Assembly (NCBI GenBank): GCA_031276365.1
Contig: JAISNG010000146.1
Span: 1 to 18,146 of the forward strand
Origin: Campylobacteraceae bacterium
Lineage (GTDB): Bacteria; Campylobacterota; Campylobacteria; Campylobacterales; Campylobacteraceae
Length of the DNA: 18,146 nucleotides
Direction: 5' to 3'
This document shows positions 13,856 to 18,146 of this stretch, piece after piece. Position 1 is the first letter of the stretch. The number at the start of each line of letters is the position of its first letter. The notes beneath the pieces are model-generated. The model was not told the DNA's origin, did not search any database, and saw only the letters and a program-made list of their open reading frames with translations. The translations under genes and the position numbers were made by a program.

Positions 13856-14830
13856 TTAAATTCTGCCGTGCTCATACATAGCGCGCATTTTTGCTTTTTC
13901 AATCTTCGCTTTCTCTTTTCTGGCGATATTTGCCCTGTACTCAGTTACGTCAAATTTGAGCCATTTTAAAAGCGGCGCAGCGATAAAAATAGAGCTGTAA
14001 GTACCTATGATGATACCAATTGTCAGCACCAAAGAAAACCCGTATATGGACTCTCCGCCTAAAAACAGCAAAGCCGCAACAACAAAAAGAGTTGTCAAGG
14101 ACGTAAGCGTGGTGCGAGAGAGCGTTTTTGAAATGGACGAGTCTATTATTTCCAAAAGATTTGTATTTTTTGAAGTTTTAAACTCATCTCTGATTCTGTC
14201 AAAGATAACTATCGTATCGTTTATGGAGTATCCAACAAGCGTCAAAACAGCGCCCAATATCTCAAGATTGACGTCTATTTGCAAAAGCGCTATTACGCCG
14301 ACAATCAACACAACATCATGAAACTCCGAAATCATTGCCGAAACGCCGAAACGCCATTCAAATCTAAATGCAACATATATAAGCATCGCAATCAAAGATA
14401 CACAAATCGCCATCAAACCCTTTGTGCGCAATTCATCTCCAACTTTGGGTCCTACCATGTCCACGCGGCGTATTTCAAAATCCCCGCTGCCCTTCAGTGT
14501 CGCGCTCATTAACTCTCCGACATCTTCGCCGATACTTTCGCTGCTTCCTTGAAAACGGATAGTTACTTCATCTTTAGCACCGAATTCCGTTACGCTTGCA
14601 CCGCGAAAAAGCGGTTCCAGGTCAATTTTACTGCGTATTTCATCTATCGGCGCGTCTGAGTTTAGATATTTAACCTGAACAACTGTACCGCCCGCAAAAT
14701 CTATACCGTAATTCAATCCTTTGGTAACCAGCAAAGCCACCGTTGCCAAAGCGCAAATAATGGACAAAGCGTTCATTATCACGCTTAATTTCATAAATTT
14801 GTATGTTTTGTGGTGATTAAAGATTTCCAT
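13856..14830 (-). CDS. secF: Protein translocase subunit SecF
   Basis: A 324-residue inner-membrane protein of the RND superfamily that works with SecD to complete protein export through SecYEG using the proton gradient. It has six membrane helices (about 15-36, 137-157, 163-183, 188-206, 243-258, 264-288), a periplasmic P1 domain between the first two, the motif YGIDFAGGT (41-49) and the signature GYSINDTIVIFDRIR (200-214) with Asp205. A basic, Ala/Lys-rich cytoplasmic tail follows the last helix. The ATG overlaps the secD stop by 14 nt and is preceded by AAAAGGG 6 nt upstream. Confidence 0.97.
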   Translation of the reverse strand: MEIFNHHKTYKFMKLSVIMNALSIICALATVALLVTKGLNYGIDFAGGTVVQVKYLNSDAPIDEIRSKIDLEPLFRGASVTEFGAKDEVTIRFQGSSESIGEDVGELMSATLKGSGDFEIRRVDMVGPKVGDELRTKGLMAICVSLIAMLIYVAFRFEWRFGVSAMISEFHDVVLIVGVIALLQIDVNLEILGAVLTLVGYSINDTIVIFDRIRDEFKTSKNTNLLEIIDSSISKTLSRTTLTSLTTLFVVAALLFLGGESIYGFSLVLTIGIIIGTYSSIFIAAPLLKWLKFDVTEYRANIARKEKAKIEKAKMRAMYEHGRI

Positions 14831-16406
14831 TATTAGCCCTTTTTATACCAAACCATGAGACAAGGTTTTTGCTTTTTTCTATTTTGTTGATAAGCAGGTC
14901 ATAAATACCATGCGTGCCAAGTATCGCCGTAAGCATAGAGATAAAGATACCAAAGCTCAGCGTAATCGCAAAACCCTTAATCGGTCCCGTGCCGAAAATA
15001 TACAAAACTATGGCTACTATAACAGTTGTGAGATTTGAGTCCACGATAGCGCTCATAGCGTTTTTATATCCATGTTCTATCGCGGCTCTTACGCTTGCGC
15101 CTGTGCGCAGCAGTTCTCTTATGCGTTCATTTATGATGACGTTCGCGTCTATTCCCATACCAACTGTCAAAACGATGCCCGCCATTCCAGGAAGCGTCAA
15201 AGTCGCACCCAAAAATGCGATAAGGGCTATGAGGATAAGAAGATTGCTTATAAGCGCTATGGAAGCTATAACGCCTGCCAATCTATAATAAAAACACATA
15301 AACAGCGCTACGGAGACAAATCCGAATACCAAAGCAATTGAGCTTGCCTTTACGCTGTCCGCGCCCAAAGACGGTCCGACACTGCGCTCTTCTAATATAA
15401 CAACTGGAGCCAAAAGTGCGCCGCTTCTTAACGCTATAGCCAAATCGCTTGCCTCCTTATCGCCGAATGTACCTGTTATCTGACCGCTTCCGCCGCCGAT
15501 GCGGCTTTGTATTACAGGTGCAGAATATACCACGTCATCAAGCACTATAGCAAGTCTTTTGCCAATATTTTTACCTGTAAAATCTCCGAAGATTTTCGCA
15601 CCTTGAGAATTCAGCGAAAATGTAATCATCGGTCTATTATTCTGGTCAAACGCAACTCCCGCTTTTGTTAGCATGGAGCCGTCAAGAACAGGCACGGCTT
15701 TTACGAGATATTTTATACTTCCGTTTTTATCAGGATATATAACATCTCCATATGCTGCCGCCTCTTCGCGGCTCATGAAGTCTGCTTTTGCATTTCTGTT
15801 CTCATCTACCGCCATAAGCTGAAGATGCGCCGCTTTTGCAATAAGCTCTTTTACGCGCTGAGAATCTTCTCTTGTCTTTACTCCTGGAATCTCTACCAAT
15901 ATATCCTCATCACTCTGTTTGGCGACTGTTGGTTCGGCAAGTCCGAATTGATCAAGCCTGTTTCGTATAGTCTCCACAGCCTGCGTAACTGCTAAAGTGC
16001 GTACATCTTGTTTCTCTGCGTCGCTAAGGCTGATGGTGTAACTAAGTCCCTGTTTTTCTATGACAAGTCCGTCGATTTCATCGAGTTTGGAGTCAAGATT
16101 TTTCTCTTCATTGCTGTCCAAAAGCGTCAAGGTAATCATATCGTCCTTGACTTTTGGCGCATCTATGATGATATTATTATCGTCTGTCAAATACTTAATG
16201 TTGATTGCTACGGATTTTATCTTGGAAGCTATCGCTTCGTCTGTTTTTACGCCGAGGAGCATGTATAAACCACCCTGCAAATCAAGCCCCAAAGATACTT
16301 TCGCTCCTTTTTCCGTCTGCAAAAAAGTCGGCATGCTAAATATAGCGCCAAACAGTGTTGCAATAAGAAAAATGATAAAACGGTGGTTCCAGCCTCTGCT
16401 ACTCAT
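14817..16406 (-). CDS. secD: Protein translocase subunit SecD
   Basis: A 529-residue partner of SecF. An N-terminal membrane helix (about 10-27) leads into the conserved LGLDLQGG (39-46), then a large periplasmic domain (about 50-350) with IPGV (173-176) and the repeat-like AVETIRNRLDQFG (143-155), and five C-terminal helices (about 355-500) including GMGIDANVIINERIRE (416-431) with Asp420, which belongs to the proton path. It is shorter than E. coli SecD (615) but normal for Campylobacterota. The ATG overlaps the yajC stop by 8 nt, with a GAGAG Shine-Dalgarno site close by. Confidence 0.98.
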   Translation of the reverse strand: MSSRGWNHRFIIFLIATLFGAIFSMPTFLQTEKGAKVSLGLDLQGGLYMLLGVKTDEAIASKIKSVAINIKYLTDDNNIIIDAPKVKDDMITLTLLDSNEEKNLDSKLDEIDGLVIEKQGLSYTISLSDAEKQDVRTLAVTQAVETIRNRLDQFGLAEPTVAKQSDEDILVEIPGVKTREDSQRVKELIAKAAHLQLMAVDENRNAKADFMSREEAAAYGDVIYPDKNGSIKYLVKAVPVLDGSMLTKAGVAFDQNNRPMITFSLNSQGAKIFGDFTGKNIGKRLAIVLDDVVYSAPVIQSRIGGGSGQITGTFGDKEASDLAIALRSGALLAPVVILEERSVGPSLGADSVKASSIALVFGFVSVALFMCFYYRLAGVIASIALISNLLILIALIAFLGATLTLPGMAGIVLTVGMGIDANVIINERIRELLRTGASVRAAIEHGYKNAMSAIVDSNLTTVIVAIVLYIFGTGPIKGFAITLSFGIFISMLTAILGTHGIYDLLINKIEKSKNLVSWFGIKRANNGNL

Positions 16407-16656
16407 CTACTCTCTTTAGTATATATTCGCGTACAATTTTGACGATTACATCATCACTAAGTTTTATTTTGATAAAATTCTCATCAACGTTCGTCACTTC
16501 GCCGACAAGTCCGCCGCTTGTGATGACCTTATCGCCCTTTTTCAGTTCGGAAAGCATCTGCTTGTGAGCTTTTGCCTGACGCTGCTGAGGCATAATGATA
16601 AGAAAGTAAAAAATTGCGATAATCGCGACAGGAAATAGAAATGTCTCCAACTGCAT
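16399..16656 (-). CDS. yajC: Preprotein translocase accessory subunit YajC
   Basis: An 85-residue single-pass protein: N-terminal membrane helix (about 4-21) with the family signature FYFLIIMPQQRQAKAH (16-31) and a cytoplasmic beta domain with LKKGDKVITSGGLVGEV (38-54). YajC binds SecDF and is not essential in E. coli. It is the first gene of the 15-gene array. The ATG at 16654-16656 has AAAGGAC (16661-16667) about 5 nt upstream. Its 5' end faces lnt head-to-head, so its promoter must lie in or very close to the lnt coding region. Confidence 0.97.
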   Translation of the reverse strand: MQLETFLFPVAIIAIFYFLIIMPQQRQAKAHKQMLSELKKGDKVITSGGLVGEVTNVDENFIKIKLSDDVIVKIVREYILKRVDE

Positions 16657-17945
16657 GTAAGTCCTTTGAAAATAAAAATTTAAGGAGATATTTTATCACT
16701 TCTATTATAATAAAAGCCTTTGTTACGGCTTTACTACTCTCAAGTTTCGTCTATTTGGCACATTTTGGCATAACAAGCTATTTTCTGCACTCTGTTTTTG
16801 CATGCGCAGGACTTTGGCTGCTTTTCAAGTCTGAGCGCACAGGATATTTTTTTACGGGCTTTTTTGTGGGGATTTTATGGTTTTACTGGATTTCGCTGAG
16901 TTTTAGATATTACGGCGATTTGGCTTGGCTTATGCCTGTTGTGATTATCGGCATTGGCGTTATCTACGGGATTTTGTTTCTTATCCCGTCTCTTTTGACA
17001 AATTCACCGTATCTTCACGCAATAGCACTTGTATTGCTTTCGCAAATCGCGCCGTTTGGATTTAACTGGTTCAATTTTGAACTCATACTTTATTACACGC
17101 CGTTTGGTCTTACAAGCATTCATGTGCTGTTTCTCATCATCTCAATACTGCTTGTGCAGCATACGCGGAAAGGATACTATTTTTTGGCTCTTATCTGCTT
17201 TATCGCAGCGTTTGATTTTTCAAACAAAGAGCCGCCGAAAATGCCTGATTTTGATATAAAGATAGTCCAAACACGCATTTCGCAGGATAAAAAATGGCAA
17301 AATGAAACTATTGTAGAACAGGTGCGGGAAAACTTCAAAAACATAGAAACGGCGATAGCGGAGAAAAAGCGGCTTGTTATTATGCCAGAAACTGCGTTTG
17401 CGCTCTATCTTAACAAAAACGACATTATTGTGAACAAGCTGCTGGAGTATTCGCAAGATATCGCTATCATCGCCGGCGCGCTGGGTTATGAAGACGGCAA
17501 ATATTATAATTCTGCGTATTTTTTTGACAAAGGCATCATGCAAAGAGCAGATAAGGTAGCGCTTGTGCCATTTGCCGAAAAGATTCCGCTGCCAAATTTT
17601 ATCTCGTATTATATAAACAGACTGTTTTTTGAAGGAGCAAGCGATTTTACCGAGGCGCCTCATGCGAGCGATTTTACGGTAGATGGCGTGAAAATCAGAA
17701 GTGCGGTCTGCTTTGAGGGAAGTACAAATATGCTTTATGAAGGCGAACCTCAGCTGCTTAGCGTTGTAAGTAATAACGCATGGTTTTTGCCCTCAACAGA
17801 GCCTGTTATGCAAAATCTAATGCTCTCTCTGTATGCTTCAAAAAATAATGTGATAATATTTCACAGCGTAAACGGCGAAGGCAGCGGCGTGATTGTTCCG
17901 CGAAAAAGCGCTTTAAAAATAATATCCGAACATTTCGGGCAATGA
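16641..17945 (+). CDS. lnt: Apolipoprotein N-acyltransferase Lnt
   Basis: An integral membrane enzyme that adds the third acyl chain to lipoprotein N-termini. About six N-terminal helices (residues 22 to 190 in this numbering) precede a periplasmic nitrilase domain with the catalytic triad Glu250 (VIMPE), Lys305 (ADKVALVPFAE) and Cys357 (AVCFEG), plus Glu313 at the position that assists in E. coli Lnt; the 8-residue Lys-Glu spacing matches. Length 434 is typical of Campylobacterota. The start is uncertain. The ATG at 16641 has AGGA 7 nt upstream but overlaps the yajC start by 16 nt; the better Shine-Dalgarno site AAGGAG at 16682 has only ATC (16695) after it. Either choice leaves the first membrane helix intact. 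The product would process the LptE and GLUG lipoproteins encoded here. Confidence 0.93.
   Translation: MSPTACKSFENKNLRRYFITSIIIKAFVTALLLSSFVYLAHFGITSYFLHSVFACAGLWLLFKSERTGYFFTGFFVGILWFYWISLSFRYYGDLAWLMPVVIIGIGVIYGILFLIPSLLTNSPYLHAIALVLLSQIAPFGFNWFNFELILYYTPFGLTSIHVLFLIISILLVQHTRKGYYFLALICFIAAFDFSNKEPPKMPDFDIKIVQTRISQDKKWQNETIVEQVRENFKNIETAIAEKKRLVIMPETAFALYLNKNDIIVNKLLEYSQDIAIIAGALGYEDGKYYNSAYFFDKGIMQRADKVALVPFAEKIPLPNFISYYINRLFFEGASDFTEAPHASDFTVDGVKIRSAVCFEGSTNMLYEGEPQLLSVVSNNAWFLPSTEPVMQNLMLSLYASKNNVIIFHSVNGEGSGVIVPRKSALKIISEHFGQ
16682..16687 (+). promoter_or_regulatory. Shine-Dalgarno-like AAGGAG with no canonical start codon after it (lnt)
   Basis: AAGGAG on the plus strand is followed 7 nt later, in the lnt frame, by ATC (16695) and later ATT (16704), but by no ATG, GTG or TTG in range. 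In the frame of the longer lnt reading it encodes Arg-Arg using AGG-AGA. It is either a genuine ribosome site serving a non-standard or mutated start, or a coincidence. Confidence 0.3.
16704..16709 (-). promoter_or_regulatory. -10 box for the yajC-HIT operon
   Basis: A perfect TATAAT on the minus strand, preceded by GGCTTTTAT, would start transcription near 16697 and leave a leader of about 40 nt before yajC. There is no TTGACA-like -35. The core is the palindrome ATTATAAT, so the plus strand also carries TATAAT at 16706-16711, making a possible two-way promoter. It is the only good candidate seen for the whole array. Confidence 0.5.
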
Positions 17946-18028
17946 TTATGTTCATGAATAGATTCTTGTACGCTAAATTGTCTTCAAAATCAATTAAATT
18001 CAGCCTGCATGAAAGCGGAGAGTTTTAA
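17942..18028 (+). CDS. Possible 28-residue ORF overlapping the lnt stop
   Basis: ATG at 17942 overlaps the lnt TGA as ATGA and opens 28 codons ending in TAA at 18026-18028. The product would be short, basic and hydrophobic at the start (MIMFMNRFLYAK). No Shine-Dalgarno site or recognised family supports it. It may be a coupling leader for the next gene or mere spacer. Low confidence. Confidence 0.2.
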   Translation: MIMFMNRFLYAKLSSKSIKFSLHESGEF

Positions 18029-18031
18029 GCG

Positions 18032-18146
18032 ATGAGCGATACGGCGGTTTTATTTGTCGGCATAGGCGCGGTTTTGATTTTTGCTTCCGCGATCGGTTTT
18101 ATACTGAAAGCAAAAGCAAAAGAGCCAAACTCTATGGTAGAAAACT
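18032..18146 (+). CDS. N-terminus of an unidentified membrane-anchored protein (partial)
   Basis: Only the first 38 codons lie in the window. The ATG at 18032 has GAGAG (18018-18022) 9 nt upstream. The peptide begins MSDTAV, then a membrane helix (about residues 6-24, rich in Val, Gly, Ala, Ile) and a Lys/Ala stretch (KAKAKEP), giving a predicted N-out single-pass anchor with the following domain in the cytoplasm. It follows lnt by 86 nt in the same direction and is probably cotranscribed. The family cannot be recognised from this fragment. Confidence 0.6.
   Translation, partial: MSDTAVLFVGIGAVLIFASAIGFILKAKAKEPNSMVEN

Noticed and set aside
16706..16711. Plus-strand TATAAT as the certain lnt promoter
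   Set aside because: It would start the transcript downstream of every good lnt start candidate (16641, 16695), leaving only a TTG at 16755 without a ribosome site inside the first membrane helix. Kept only as a possibility.
17220..17663. 147-codon open frame on the minus strand opposite lnt
   Set aside because: Antisense to the catalytic domain of lnt, Arg/Phe/Ile-rich, with no domain or ribosome site; a shadow of the real gene.

Overview
The window looks like a chromosomal segment of a campylobacterotal (epsilonproteobacterial) bacterium. The gene order yajC-secD-secF-DUF6394-leuS-lptE-folC-M23 peptidase-bactofilin-mfd matches, from memory, the order of Helicobacter pylori HP1551 down to HP1541 and is similar in Campylobacter jejuni. 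The DNA glycosylase here resembles H. pylori MagIII, and the promoter-like sites have good TATAAT boxes without a recognisable -35. The exact genus cannot be fixed from sequence reading alone; a free-living Sulfurimonas-like relative is a guess.

Layout. Positions 20-1504 (minus) hold a surface-type lipoprotein with GLUG repeats, preceded by its own promoter and Shine-Dalgarno site. Positions 1505-1792 are an AT-rich spacer with a long imperfect inverted repeat. Positions 1793-16656 (minus) are one compact array of 15 genes with gaps of at most 9 nt and overlaps of 1 to 61 nt, almost certainly one long transcription unit read from a promoter near 16704. In transcription order it encodes YajC, SecD and SecF (Sec translocon accessory complex), a DUF6394 membrane protein, leucyl-tRNA synthetase, LptE (LPS export), FolC (folate), an M23 peptidase and a bactofilin (cell shape), Mfd (transcription-repair coupling), a DUF815 AAA+ ATPase, a YmdB-type phosphodiesterase, MagIII (3-methyladenine glycosylase), a radical SAM/SPASM-like protein and a HIT-family protein. 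Diverging from yajC is lnt (apolipoprotein N-acyltransferase, plus strand), followed by a possible tiny ORF and the start of an unidentified membrane-anchored protein cut by the window end.

Functionally, the first half of the operon and lnt serve envelope building: protein export, lipoprotein maturation, LPS transport and peptidoglycan shaping. The second half is a nucleic-acid repair and nucleotide-metabolism set ending in two poorly characterised enzymes. No tRNA, rRNA, CRISPR array, transposase or phage gene was seen. This is mostly conserved core genome. The points most worth a second look are the 61-nt peptidase/bactofilin overlap, the shared divergent yajC/lnt control region with an ambiguous lnt start, the inverted repeat at 1644-1707, and the uncharacterised radical SAM-HIT tail of the operon.
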